From Trebonia sp. (lineage in GTDB: Bacteria; Actinomycetota; Actinomycetes; Streptosporangiales; Streptosporangiaceae): a stretch of DNA of 9,790 nucleotides. This document shows, in pieces, positions 1 to 5,764 of this stretch (its first letter is position 1; the number at the start of each line of letters is the position of its first letter). The translations under genes and the position numbers were made by a program. The stretch covers positions 1 to 9,790 of the forward strand of contig JASHPP010000504.1 in the NCBI GenBank assembly GCA_030038035.1, given 5' to 3'. The notes under the pieces are model-generated. The model made no database searches. It was not told where the DNA came from and saw only the letters and a list, made by a program, of their open reading frames with translations.

Positions 1-116
1 GGTGGCAGGGCGACTCCGCGCGCCTGCGCGAGCTCGACCATCGTCGAGTGACGCATCGCCCCGGTCAGGTGCAGGTGCAGGTGCGCCTTGGGCAGCGCCG
101 ACAAATCGTGCGCCAT
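1..116 (-). CDS. add: Adenosine deaminase family protein, N-terminal fragment (runs off the left edge)
   Basis: Only the first 38 codons are present; the gene continues past the left edge. Reading the minus strand from the ATG at 116-114 gives a start MAHDLSALPKAHLHLHLTGA, which matches the beginning of the adenosine/AMP deaminase amidohydrolase family. His14-X-His16 is the first metal-binding motif, expected to help hold a catalytic zinc ion. Family enzymes deaminate adenosine to inosine in cytoplasmic purine salvage. The residue after His16-Leu is Thr18, where classical adenosine deaminases have Asp (HxHLDG), so the exact substrate is uncertain. A GGGGAG ribosome binding site lies about 9 bases upstream of the ATG. 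The gene is co-directional with the aminotransferase at 491-1696, but the 374-base repeat-filled gap makes tight co-transcription doubtful. Family assignment is confident; adenosine specificity is inferred. Confidence 0.85.
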   Translation of the reverse strand, partial: MAHDLSALPKAHLHLHLTGAMRHSTMVELAQARGVALP

Positions 117-150
117 CCCGCAATTCTCCCCGACGGTGCGGGCCGCCTGG

Positions 151-250
151 ACGTGAGCTCACGATCCGCCAGGATCCCCGGAGCAAGTGCGCCGCCCGGA
201 ACGTGAACTCACGATCCGCAAGCACCCCTGCGGCAAGTGCGCCGTCAAGG
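151..250. repeat. Two 50-bp direct repeats (degenerate edge of the tandem array)
   Basis: Bases 151-200 and 201-250 are imperfect direct copies. Both begin with ACGTGA and CTCACGATCCGC and share the segment CAAGTGCGCCG. The second copy merges into the first full unit of the larger array (213-293), so the first copy looks like a diverged boundary unit. Neither shows a credible coding signal; open frames across this stretch result from its GC richness. Confidence 0.75.
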
Positions 251-485
251 CGCAGCCGGGGGGTCCGGGGGGTCGTCCCCCCGGACGAGCAGCGATCCGC
301 AAGCGCCCCCTGCGGCAAGTGCGCCGTCAAGGCGCAGCCGGGGGGTCCGGGGGTCCCCCCGGACGAGCAGCGATCCGCAAGCGCCCCGTGCGGCAAGTGC
401 GCCGTCAAGGCGCAGCCGGGGGGTCCGGGGGGTCGTCCCCCCGGGGAAAAGCAGCCGGGGGGTTCCGGGGGGTCGCCCCCCCGGG
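213..485. repeat. GC-rich tandem repeat array, about 80-bp unit, 3 copies plus a partial fourth
   Basis: Copies start with GATCCGCAAGC at 213, 294 and 372. Unit 1 is 81 bp and unit 2 is 78 bp. Unit 3 matches to about 444, and a truncated piece (GCAGCCGGGGGG onward) follows at 451-485. Each full unit carries two inverted repeats: TGCGCC/GGCGCA around GTCAA (238-254 in unit 1), then CCGGGGGG/CCCCCCGG around TCGT (265-284 in unit 1, 425-444 in unit 3; shortened to a 7-bp stem at 347-362 in unit 2). Units are nearly identical apart from small indels, suggesting recent slippage or recombination. The array fills the gap between two minus-strand genes. It contains no spacers and no protein-like reading frame. 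Copy number could vary between strains. Confidence 0.9.
465..484 (-). terminator. GC hairpin just after the aminotransferase stop (terminator-like)
   Basis: CCGGGGGG (465-472) and CCCCCCGG (477-484) form a perfect 8-bp stem with a 4-base loop. In the minus-strand transcript it begins 6 bases after the TAG stop at 493-491. There is no T tract, so it is either a U-less actinobacterial terminator, an mRNA 3' end protector, or simply the last member of the repeat array. The position favours a role at the transcript end; the function is inferred. Confidence 0.45.
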
Positions 486-490
486 ATTAA

Positions 491-1696
491 CTAGCGAGCC
501 CCGGCGAGCAGCTTGCCTATCCGGCCGACGCCTTCTTCCAGGTCAGCGTCGCCCAGGGCGTACGAAAGCCGGAAGTATCCCGGCGTCCCGAACGCCTCGC
601 CGGGCACGACGGCGACCTCGACCTCGTCCAGGATGAGAGTGGCCAGCTCGGACGAGGTCTGCGGCCGCTTGCCCGCGATCTCCTTGCCGAGCACCGCCTT
701 GACGCTTGGGTAGGCGTAGAACGCGCCGAGCGGTTCGGGGCACACGACGCCAGGAATCTCGTTGAGCATCCGGACCATCGTCTTCCTGCGCCGGTCGAAC
801 GCCTCTTTCATGACCGCCACCGCGGACAGGTCGCCGGACACCGCGGCAAGCGCCGCCGCCTGGGACACGTTCGCGACGTTCGACGTCGCGTGGCTCTGCA
901 AGTTGGTCGCGGCCTTGATCACGTCCTTGGGGCCGATCATCCAGCCGACCCGCCAGCCGGTCATGGCGTAGGTCTTCGCCACGCCGTTGAGCACCACGCA
1001 GCGGTCGGCGATTTCCGGCGTCAGCACCGGGATCGAGGAGAACGTCGCGTCCCCGTAGACGAGGTGCTCGTAGATCTCGTCGGTGACCACCCAGATTCCC
1101 CTGGCGGACGCCCACTCGCCGATCGCCTTAACCTGCTCAGGCGGGTACACCGCACCCGTCGGGTTCGATGGGGAGACGAAGATGAGCAGCTTGGTCCGCG
1201 CGGTGCAGGCCGCGTCGAGGGCCTGTACCGAGGCCAGGTAGCCGCTGCTCTCGTCGGTGTATACCGGCACCGGCACGCCGCCGGCCAGTGCGATCGCCTC
1301 CGGGTAAGTGGTCCAGTACGGCGCCGGGAGCAGCGCCTCATCCCCGTCGTCGAGCAGCGTGGCGAACGTCTGGTACACCGCATGCTTGCCGCCGTTGGTG
1401 ACAAGCACCTGGTCCGCGGTCACGATGAGGCCGGAGTCACGGGCGGTCTTGTCGGCGATGGCCTGGCGCAGTTCGGGCAGGCCGGCGGCCGGGGTGTACT
1501 TGTGGAACCTGGGTTCCGCCGCCGCCTTCTGCGCGGCCTCGACGATGTAGCCGGGCGTCGGGAAGTCCGGCTCGCCGGCGCCGAACCCGATGACCGGCCG
1601 GCCGGCCGCCTTCAGCGCCTTGGCTTTCGCGTCTACGGCCAGGGTGGCGGACTCGGAGATCGCCGACACCCGGGCCGATATTCTCGTGGTTGGCAT
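491..1696 (-). CDS. aspC: Pyridoxal-phosphate aminotransferase, class I/II (aspartate aminotransferase type)
   Basis: A complete 401-residue protein, the usual length for the bacterial type Ib aspartate aminotransferases of fold type I. These cytoplasmic PLP enzymes exchange an amino group between aspartate and 2-oxoglutarate; some relatives also accept prephenate or aromatic substrates. Visible landmarks in order are the N-terminal loop GEPDFPTPG (41-49), [12 protein letters not shown] (66-77), Trp128 (PYW), Asn178 in SPSNPTG, Asp206 and Tyr209 in DEIYE, the PLP lysine Lys241 in [13 protein letters not shown], phosphate-binding Arg249, and Arg376 in FRLSYA, expected to bind the substrate alpha-carboxylate. 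All key residues are intact. The ATG at 1696-1694 gives the family-typical start; the upstream GGGTG is a weak ribosome binding site and no clear promoter is visible. It is divergent from tRNA-Trp. Class is certain; the symbol follows conserved actinobacterial gene order, and substrate preference is inferred. Confidence 0.92.
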   Translation of the reverse strand: MPTTRISARVSAISESATLAVDAKAKALKAAGRPVIGFGAGEPDFPTPGYIVEAAQKAAAEPRFHKYTPAAGLPELRQAIADKTARDSGLIVTADQVLVTNGGKHAVYQTFATLLDDGDEALLPAPYWTTYPEAIALAGGVPVPVYTDESSGYLASVQALDAACTARTKLLIFVSPSNPTGAVYPPEQVKAIGEWASARGIWVVTDEIYEHLVYGDATFSSIPVLTPEIADRCVVLNGVAKTYAMTGWRVGWMIGPKDVIKAATNLQSHATSNVANVSQAAALAAVSGDLSAVAVMKEAFDRRRKTMVRMLNEIPGVVCPEPLGAFYAYPSVKAVLGKEIAGKRPQTSSELATLILDEVEVAVVPGEAFGTPGYFRLSYALGDADLEEGVGRIGKLLAGAR

Positions 1697-1768
1697 GCAC
1701 CCATCGTGTCACCTACGGCCGGACGACCTCCAACTGGTTTCGTGATCTGGCGGCTCTGCTGCGTTGGT

Positions 1769-1798
1769 TCGACGGAAGGGGCGCGTTCGACGTACACT
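1769..1798 (+). promoter_or_regulatory. Candidate promoter of tRNA-Trp
   Basis: TCGACG (1769-1774) and TACACT (1793-1798) are separated by 18 bases and resemble sigma-70-type -35 and -10 boxes (4/6 matches each). Transcription would start near 1805, about 12 bases before the tRNA. TACACT is also the -10 box of the rpoB promoter in this window, which strengthens the call. Confidence 0.6.
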
Positions 1799-1816
1799 CT
1801 GGTGATTGCAAACCGG

Positions 1817-1892
1817 AGGGCAGTAGCTCAATTGGTAGAGTCCCGGTCTCCAAAACCGGCGGTTGGGGGTTCGAGTCCCTCCTGCCCTGCCA
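1817..1892 (+). tRNA. tRNA-Trp (anticodon CCA)
   Basis: A full cloverleaf can be drawn. The acceptor stem is AGGGCAG (1817-1823) with CTGCCCT (1882-1888). The D stem is GCTC (1826-1829) closing on GAGT. The anticodon stem is CCGGT/ACCGG (1843-1847, 1855-1859) with loop CTCCAAA and anticodon CCA at 1850-1852. The T stem is GGGGG/CCCTC with loop TTCGAGT (1870-1876). The discriminator base is G1889, as expected for tRNA-Trp, and CCA is encoded at 1890-1892. It decodes UGG. It lies upstream of secE, a common actinobacterial arrangement, and may be processed from a shared transcript with secE. Confidence 0.97.
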
Positions 1893-1905
1893 GCGCAGAC
1901 CGGCA

Positions 1906-1920
1906 GGACCTGTGAGGTCC
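1906..1920 (+). other. Small hairpin between tRNA-Trp and secE
   Basis: GGACCT (1906-1911) pairs with AGGTCC (1915-1920) around GTG. It sits 13 bases after the tRNA CCA end and 47 bases before the secE ATG. It could be a processing or attenuation signal, but it is short, lacks a T tract, and may be incidental in GC-rich DNA. Confidence 0.3.
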
Positions 1921-1967
1921 GGCTGACCGGCGCGTGGAGATCCGTTCAGTGCTGTACAGGTGAGGAC

Positions 1968-2219
1968 ATGGCGACCCAGACGCGAGGCCAGAGCGCGGAG
2001 CGACGGAGTGGGGCCGGGCGTGCCGCGAAGCGGGACCGGATCACTCCCGCCCTGTTCACCAGGCAGGTCGCTGCGGAACTCCGGAAGGTGATCTGGCCGA
2101 CCCGCCATGAGCTCATTACCTACACGGCGGTCGCGCTCGTGTTCGTGATCATCATGAGCGCCATAGTCTTGGGCCTGGACACCGCGTTCACCAAGCTGAT
2201 ATTCGCGGTCTTCGGCTGA
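1968..2219 (+). CDS. secE: Protein translocase subunit SecE
   Basis: An 83-residue single-span SecE. It stabilises SecY in the SecYEG channel of the cytoplasmic membrane through which unfolded proteins are exported. The order is a basic hydrophilic N-terminus (1-30), the amphipathic surface helix with the family signature ELRKVIWPTRHEL (37-49), and one membrane helix at roughly 50-70 (TYTAVALVFVIIMSAIVLGL), then a short tail. Length fits the one-span SecE of most bacteria rather than the three-span E. coli form. The ATG at 1968 is chosen because AGGTGAGG lies directly upstream and the protein then starts MATQTRGQSA; a longer in-frame opening from 1863 would run through tRNA-Trp and is rejected. 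The nusG gene follows after 131 bases, the standard secE-nusG pairing. Confidence 0.95.
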   Translation: MATQTRGQSAERRSGAGRAAKRDRITPALFTRQVAAELRKVIWPTRHELITYTAVALVFVIIMSAIVLGLDTAFTKLIFAVFG

Positions 2220-2350
2220 CGCCGGATCGCGGACGCCCCGCGGTCGCTTCGCGCCGCGCACACAGCGTGGGACGATGACTACGGGGTCTCTCGCCGGGCG
2301 AGTGGCCGAGCGAGCGCTGGCCCAGCGAGCACAGAAGAGAGTGAGTGACC

Positions 2351-3091
2351 GTGTCCGATTCCCAACTGCACACCGACGATTACGCGGCGACCGGCGCAGC
2401 GGGTGGGGAGGCAGCCGACGTGACCGACGACGACTCCGGCTTCGCTGAGGAGGTCGCCCAGGACGAGGCTGCCCTTGGGGCAGGGCCGGCTCCCGCCGAG
2501 GAGCCCGACGCCCTGGCCGAGTTCATGCGTGAGCTGCGCATGCAGCCCGGCGACTGGTACGTGGTGCACTCGTACGCCGGATACGAGAACCGGGTGAAGA
2601 CCAACCTGGAAAGCCGGATCATGTCGCTCAACATGGAGGACTACATCTTCCAGATCGAGGTTCCCACCCACCAGGTGACCGAGATCAAGAGCGGCAAGAA
2701 GCAGACGGTCAACGAGAAGGTGCTGCCCGGATACATCCTGGTCCGGATGGACCTCACGGACGAGTCCTGGGCCGTGGTCAGGAACACCCCGGGCGTCACG
2801 GGGTTCGTCGGCCTGTCCAGCCGTCCGTCGCCGCTGCCGCTCAGCGAGGTCGCCGCGCTGCTCGCCCCGGCCCCGGCGGAGGCGGCGGGAGCGCAGGCGG
2901 CGACCGCCAAGAAGTCGGCGCCGGAATATGAAGTCGGCGAATCGGTTACCGTTATGGATGGCCCGTTCGCGACGCTTCCCGCGACCGTGAACGAGGTCAA
3001 CCCGGTCACGCAGAAGCTCAAGGTGCTCGTGTCGATCTTCGGCAGGGAGACGCCTGTCGAGCTCTCATTCGACCAGGTCTCCAAGATCTGA
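2351..3091 (+). CDS. nusG: Transcription termination/antitermination factor NusG
   Basis: A 246-residue NusG. It binds RNA polymerase through its NGN domain and contacts Rho or ribosomal protein S10 through its KOW domain, coupling transcription to termination or translation. Residues 1-66 form an acidic, Asp/Glu/Ala-rich extension typical of actinobacterial NusG. The NGN domain runs from about 67 ([17 protein letters not shown]) to about 160, including the [11 protein letters not shown] segment. An Ala/Pro-rich linker (about 172-191) precedes the KOW domain (192-246), with VTVMDGPFA and the C-terminal [11 protein letters not shown]. The GTG at 2351 is preferred over the in-frame GTG at 2345 because the AGAGAG ribosome binding site ending at 2341 would be only 3 bases from the latter but 9 from the former. 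The 131-base gap after secE shows small GC hairpins and no convincing promoter. The TGA stop touches the rplK ribosome binding site. Confidence 0.95.
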   Translation: MSDSQLHTDDYAATGAAGGEAADVTDDDSGFAEEVAQDEAALGAGPAPAEEPDALAEFMRELRMQPGDWYVVHSYAGYENRVKTNLESRIMSLNMEDYIFQIEVPTHQVTEIKSGKKQTVNEKVLPGYILVRMDLTDESWAVVRNTPGVTGFVGLSSRPSPLPLSEVAALLAPAPAEAAGAQAATAKKSAPEYEVGESVTVMDGPFATLPATVNEVNPVTQKLKVLVSIFGRETPVELSFDQVSKI

Positions 3092-3107
3092 GAGGAATGC
3101 CACACTC

Positions 3108-3542
3108 ATGCCGCCAAGAAGGAAGAAGCTCGCTGCCATCGTCAAGGTGCAGCTGCCGGCCGGCGCGGCCACCCCGGCCCCGCCCGTCGGTACCGCGCTG
3201 GGCCCGCACGGCGTCAACATCATGGAGTTCGTGAAGCAGTACAACGCTGCGACCGAATCCCAGCGAGGCAACATTATCCCGGTCGAGATCTCCATCTTCG
3301 AGGACCGGTCGTTCACGTTCATCACCAAGACGCCGCCCGCGCCCGAGCTGATCAAGAAGGCCGCCGGCGTCGACAAGGGCAGCAAGGAGCCGCACAGGAC
3401 CAAGGTCGGCTCGCTGACCGCGGCGCAGCTGCGGCAGATCGCAGAGACCAAGATGCCCGACCTGAACGCGACCACGATCGAGGCCGCCGAGAAGATCATC
3501 GCGGGAACCGCCCGCTCGATGGGCATTAAGATCGAGGGCTGA
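3108..3542 (+). CDS. rplK: 50S ribosomal protein L11
   Basis: A 144-residue L11, full length for the family. It binds the 23S rRNA GTPase-associated region with L10, is needed for RelA-type stringent signalling, and forms the thiostrepton site. The N-terminal domain (1-70) holds the proline-rich loop TPAPPVG (22-28) and HGVNIMEF. The C-terminal RNA-binding domain begins around 75 and ends with the conserved segments TKMPDLNA and [13 protein letters not shown]. Two oddities in a highly conserved loop are Thr29 and Pro33 ([10 protein letters not shown]), where most bacterial L11 proteins read PVGPALGQHG. The thiostrepton-related prolines (P23, P25, P26) are present. Start ATG 3108 has AGAGGA 11 bases upstream, overlapping the nusG stop; the 16-base gap indicates co-transcription and probable translational coupling with nusG. 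Confidence 0.97.
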   Translation: MPPRRKKLAAIVKVQLPAGAATPAPPVGTALGPHGVNIMEFVKQYNAATESQRGNIIPVEISIFEDRSFTFITKTPPAPELIKKAAGVDKGSKEPHRTKVGSLTAAQLRQIAETKMPDLNATTIEAAEKIIAGTARSMGIKIEG

Positions 3543-3572
3543 CGTCCTCCCCTCACAATCTCCAATACGTAG

Positions 3573-3605
3573 GTGGCAGGGCCTGGCGCGGGCCCAGACG
3601 ACCAC
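3573..3605 (+). promoter_or_regulatory. Candidate ribosomal protein L1 binding hairpin in the rplK-rplA gap
   Basis: GTGG (3573-3576) pairs with CCAC (3602-3605). An asymmetric internal loop (CA opposite AGACGA) follows, then GGGCC (3579-3583) pairs with GGCCC (3591-3595), extended by one T-G wobble. Two short helices around an asymmetric internal loop resemble the known L1 sites in 23S rRNA and in L1-regulated mRNAs. The site lies 24 bases upstream of the rplA start, suggesting L1 feedback on its own translation. The structure is seen; L1 binding is inferred. Confidence 0.5.
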
Positions 3606-3629
3606 GACTTCCATTCCAGGGAGAGCACT

Positions 3630-4349
3630 ATGAAGCGCAGCAAGGCATATCTGAACGCGGCGGAGAAGGTTGACCGCACGCGGCTGTACAGCCCGGCGGA
3701 TGCGATGGAGCTCGCCAAGGCGACCCAGGTGACGAAGTTCGACCCGACTGTTGAGGTGAACCTCCGGCTCGGCGTGGACCCGCGCAAGCAGGACCAGATG
3801 GTCCGCGGCACCGTCAATCTGCCGAACGGCACGGGGAAGACCGCCCGTGTGCTCGTGTTCGCCACCGGCGACCGTGCCGAGGAGGCATCCGCCGCTGGCG
3901 CCGACTACGTTGGCTCGGACGACCTGATCGAGCGCATCCAGGGCGGGTTCCTCGACTTCGACGCGGTGGTTGCCACGCCGGACCTGATGGGCAAGGTCGG
4001 CCGCCTCGGCCGGGTGCTCGGCCCGCGTGGCCTGATGCCGAACCCGAAGACCGGGACCGTCACCGCTGACGTGGGCCGCGCGGTGACCGAGATCAAGGGC
4101 GGCAAGATCGAGTTCCGCACCGACCGGCACGGCAACCTGCACTTCGTGGTCGGCAAGGCGTCGTTCGACAAGAGGGCGCTGCTGCAGAATTACGCGGTCG
4201 CGCTCGATGAGGTGATCCGGCTCAAGCCGGCCGCCGCGAAGGGCCGTTACCTGAAGAAGGTCACGTTCACCACCACGATGGGGCCCGGCATCCCGGTCGA
4301 CCCGAGCAAGACCCGCGGCTTCATCGAGGAAGCCGAGCCGGCCGCCTAG
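3630..4349 (+). CDS. rplA: 50S ribosomal protein L1
   Basis: A 239-residue L1, normal length for bacteria. It forms the mobile L1 stalk at the ribosomal E site, helps release deacylated tRNA, and in many bacteria represses translation of its own mRNA. The two-domain fold is visible: domain I is split between the N-terminus (from [15 protein letters not shown]) and the C-terminus, and domain II lies in between. The family signature [10 protein letters not shown] is at 131-140, followed by [11 protein letters not shown], and the C-terminal [13 protein letters not shown] is present. The ATG at 3630 is chosen because AGGGAG lies 6 bases upstream and it gives the usual L1 N-terminus; an in-frame GTG at 3573 would start inside the intergenic hairpin. 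The 87-base gap to rplK has no clear promoter, so rplK-rplA is probably one transcript. Confidence 0.96.
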   Translation: MKRSKAYLNAAEKVDRTRLYSPADAMELAKATQVTKFDPTVEVNLRLGVDPRKQDQMVRGTVNLPNGTGKTARVLVFATGDRAEEASAAGADYVGSDDLIERIQGGFLDFDAVVATPDLMGKVGRLGRVLGPRGLMPNPKTGTVTADVGRAVTEIKGGKIEFRTDRHGNLHFVVGKASFDKRALLQNYAVALDEVIRLKPAAAKGRYLKKVTFTTTMGPGIPVDPSKTRGFIEEAEPAA

Positions 4350-4365
4350 CCTGCGCGGGCGCGAT

Positions 4366-4394
4366 TTGGCCGCGCGGAATACAGCACGTAGAAT
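4366..4394 (+). promoter_or_regulatory. Candidate rplJ-rplL promoter
   Basis: TTGGCC (4366-4371) and TAGAAT (4389-4394) have the ideal 17-base spacing, with 4/6 and 5/6 matches to the sigma-70-type consensus. A start near 4401 would fall at the beginning of the conserved L10 leader sequence. It lies 17 bases after the rplA stop, so rplJL can be expressed independently of rplKA. Confidence 0.7.
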
Positions 4395-4400
4395 CTGCTA

Positions 4401-4581
4401 CGCCGAAGACCGCTGGATGCGCAGCCTGATGGCTGCGCCGAAGGTTCCGGCGGGGGCCAGTGCCCCCGTGGACGGACATCCCGCGCAGGTGACCGTGAGC
4501 CTCAGCCGCCGCGGGCATGCCCGTCTTTGACGGGCGAGCCAGGCGCGGCAAACGCCCCGGGCGCCCTGCGCCCGGGGCGTT
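4401..4581 (+). promoter_or_regulatory. L10-type ribosomal protein leader upstream of rplJ
   Basis: The segment starts CGCCGAAGACCGCTGG, which resembles the start of L10 leaders before rplJ in other actinobacteria, from memory. A series of perfect hairpins follows: GCGCAGCC/GGCTGCGC around TGAT (4419-4438), CGGGGGC/GCCCCCG around CAGT (4451-4468), GCCCGTC/GACGGGC around TTT (4519-4535), and a long hairpin at 4551-4581. In bacteria the L10(L12) complex binds such leaders to hold rplJL output in balance, by repressing translation or promoting attenuation. The right boundary is approximate, and the regulatory mode here is inferred. Confidence 0.75.
4551..4581 (+). terminator. Strong hairpin in the rplJ leader (candidate attenuator)
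   Basis: AACGCCCCGGGCGC (4551-4564) pairs perfectly with GCGCCCGGGGCGTT (4568-4581) around CCT, a 14-bp stem. The following bases (CGTGTCTTC) are not a T tract, so unaided termination would be weak. Its place at the end of the L10 leader suggests an attenuator switched by L10-L12 binding. It cannot be a complete terminator because rplJ lies downstream. Confidence 0.55.
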
Positions 4582-4609
4582 CGTGTCTTCGGGGACCGAC
4601 ATGACAGGC

Positions 4610-4647
4610 GCGACCCCTTCGGGGGTTCCAGGGGGTCGCCCCCCTGG
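4610..4647 (+). repeat. Palindromic element before the rplJ ribosome binding site, related to the hairpin at 465-484
   Basis: CCAGGGGG (4628-4635) pairs with CCCCCTGG (4640-4647) around TCGC. The surrounding sequence GGTTCC-A/G-GGGGGTCGCCCCCC closely matches the end of the array at 461-485, with a G-C pair there replaced by A-T here. Two alternative folds compete: ACCCC/GGGGT around TTCG (4613-4626), and GCGACCCC (4610-4617) with GGGGTCGC (4632-4639). The element ends 12 bases before the AAAGGAGG ribosome binding site. Confidence 0.7.
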
Positions 4648-4670
4648 GCCAGCACAGGGAAAGGAGGCTC

Positions 4671-5288
4671 ATGGCAAACGCCGAGAAGACCGCGGCGGTC
4701 GAAGAGCTCACCGGCAGGTTCCGGGAGTCGAGCGGTGCGGTGCTTACCGAGTACCGCGGGCTGACTGTGGCCCAGCTGTCGCAGCTGCGCGGTTCGCTCA
4801 AGGGCAACGCCACGTTCGCGGTGGTGAAGAACACGCTCACCAAGATCGCGGTTCAGGAAGCCGGGCTGGGTGACCAGCTCGCACCGATGCTGTCGGGGCC
4901 GTCCGCTATCGCGTTCGTCGACGGGGACGTCGCGCAGGCGGCCAAGGGCCTGCTGGACTTCGCCAGGGCGAACCCGCTGCTCGTGATCAAAGGCGGCGTG
5001 CTCGACGGCAAGGCGCTCACCGCGGCAGAGGTCGGCAAGCTGGCCGACCTTGAGCCGCGCGAGGTGCTGCTGGCCAAGCTGGCCGGGGCGATGAAGGCGT
5101 CCATGGCGAGCGCCGCGGCGACGTTCAACGCGCTGCCGACGCAGCTGGCGCTGCTGGCCGACGCGCTGCGCGCCAAGCTCGAGGCCGGCGCGCCCGCCCC
5201 CGCCGCGGACACGCCGGACACGCCGGACACGCCCGAGGCGCCGGACACGCCCGACACGCCCGACACGCAGACACAGACCCAGGACTAA
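4671..5288 (+). CDS. rplJ: 50S ribosomal protein L10 with a repeat-rich C-terminal tail
   Basis: A 205-residue L10, longer than the usual 165-180. It anchors the L7/L12 dimers to 23S rRNA at the stalk base that recruits translational GTPases. The N-terminal RNA-binding domain begins [20 protein letters not shown] and contains [15 protein letters not shown] and [10 protein letters not shown]. The C-terminal helical region, about 135-172 ([20 protein letters not shown] onward), is the expected L12-binding helix. Residues 180-200 are a tail of Asp-Thr-Pro repeats that ends TQTQD; the core domains look intact. Start ATG 4671 follows a near-perfect AAAGGAGG, unusually close (3 bases). It has its own promoter and leader and is followed by rplL after 19 bases, so the two are expected to be co-transcribed. 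Confidence 0.96.
   Translation: MANAEKTAAVEELTGRFRESSGAVLTEYRGLTVAQLSQLRGSLKGNATFAVVKNTLTKIAVQEAGLGDQLAPMLSGPSAIAFVDGDVAQAAKGLLDFARANPLLVIKGGVLDGKALTAAEVGKLADLEPREVLLAKLAGAMKASMASAAATFNALPTQLALLADALRAKLEAGAPAPAADTPDTPDTPEAPDTPDTPDTQTQTQD
5208..5270 (+). repeat. Nine-base in-frame tandem repeat encoding Asp-Thr-Pro
   Basis: Seven 9-base units based on GACACGCCG/C run in frame through the end of rplJ. Five match GACACGCCS, the fourth is GAGGCGCCG (Glu-Ala-Pro) and the last is GACACGCAG (Asp-Thr-Gln). The result is a flexible acidic tail on L10. Near-identical third-base choice points to slippage expansion, so the length may vary between strains. Confidence 0.88.
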
Positions 5289-5307
5289 GGAACGAAGGGA
5301 AACGATC

Positions 5308-5703
5308 ATGGCGAAGCTCAGCAGCGCCGAACTGCTTGACGCGTTCAAGGAGATGACCCTCCTTGAACTGTCCGATTTCGTGAAGGCTTTTGAGGAGACG
5401 TTCGACGTCAAGGCCGCCGCTCCGGTCGCGGTCGCCGCCGCTCCGGCGGCCGGCGGCGCTGGCGGCGCCGCGGCCGAGGAGGTCGAGGAGCAGGACGAGT
5501 TTGACGTCATTCTCGAGGCCGCCGGCGAGAAGAAGATCCAGGTCATCAAGGAGGTGCGGTCGCTGACCAGCCTGGGCTTGAAGGAGGCCAAGGACCTGGT
5601 GGACGGCGCGCCGAAGACCGTGCTTGAGAAGGTCAACAAGGACGCCGCGGACAAGGCGAGGGCCGCCCTCGAGGGCGCCGGCGCCAAGGTAACGGTCAAG
5701 TAG
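5308..5703 (+). CDS. rplL: 50S ribosomal protein L7/L12
   Basis: A 131-residue L7/L12, slightly longer than the usual 120-130. It is the multi-copy stalk protein whose C-terminal domains recruit and stimulate EF-Tu, EF-G and other GTPases. The N-terminal dimerisation domain (1-36) starts [20 protein letters not shown]. An Ala/Gly/Pro hinge (about 37-57) gives mobility, and the acidic start of the C-terminal domain ([13 protein letters not shown]) leads to the conserved [10 protein letters not shown] and [13 protein letters not shown] segments that form the factor-binding surface. All expected elements are present. AAGGGA lies 7 bases before the ATG. It is co-transcribed with rplJ, the usual way to make excess L12 over L10, and is followed by a strong terminator-like hairpin. 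Confidence 0.97.
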   Translation: MAKLSSAELLDAFKEMTLLELSDFVKAFEETFDVKAAAPVAVAAAPAAGGAGGAAAEEVEEQDEFDVILEAAGEKKIQVIKEVRSLTSLGLKEAKDLVDGAPKTVLEKVNKDAADKARAALEGAGAKVTVK

Positions 5704-5727
5704 CCGCAGGTTCCGCATCAACCGCGG

Positions 5728-5764
5728 CGGCGCCGCCCGGACCCCAATCCTCCGGGCGGCGCCG
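5728..5764 (+). terminator. Terminator-like hairpin after rplL
   Basis: CGGCGCCGCCCGGA (5728-5741) pairs perfectly with TCCGGGCGGCGCCG (5751-5764): a 14-bp stem and 9-base loop starting 24 bases after the rplL stop. The trailing TCGGCTTCC has few Ts, as is common for actinobacterial terminators. It would end or attenuate the rplJL transcript and separate it from rpoB, which has its own promoter. Confidence 0.75.

Noticed and set aside
65..86. Six-base tandem repeat GTGCAG
   Set aside because: It is the codon pattern of the His-Leu-His-Leu-His-Leu metal-binding motif of the deaminase read on the minus strand.
213..485. CRISPR array
   Set aside because: The units repeat over their whole length, with no unique spacers between short repeats and no cas genes nearby.
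2..636. Long plus-strand open frames over the repeat array
   Set aside because: They are Arg/Pro/Gly-rich low-complexity translations of the tandem repeat, have no ribosome binding site or recognisable domain, and run into the opposite-strand aminotransferase.
1697..1730. Aminotransferase promoter or leaderless start on the minus strand
   Set aside because: A TTGGAG box is present, but no -10 box at acceptable spacing could be found, so no promoter is claimed.
890..1915. Long plus-strand open frame opposite the aminotransferase and through tRNA-Trp
   Set aside because: An antisense shadow that reads through a structural RNA gene and has no recognisable domain.
2220..2350. nusG promoter in the secE-nusG gap
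   Set aside because: Only small GC hairpins are visible; no -35/-10 pair with reasonable spacing stands out, and co-transcription with secE is the simpler reading.
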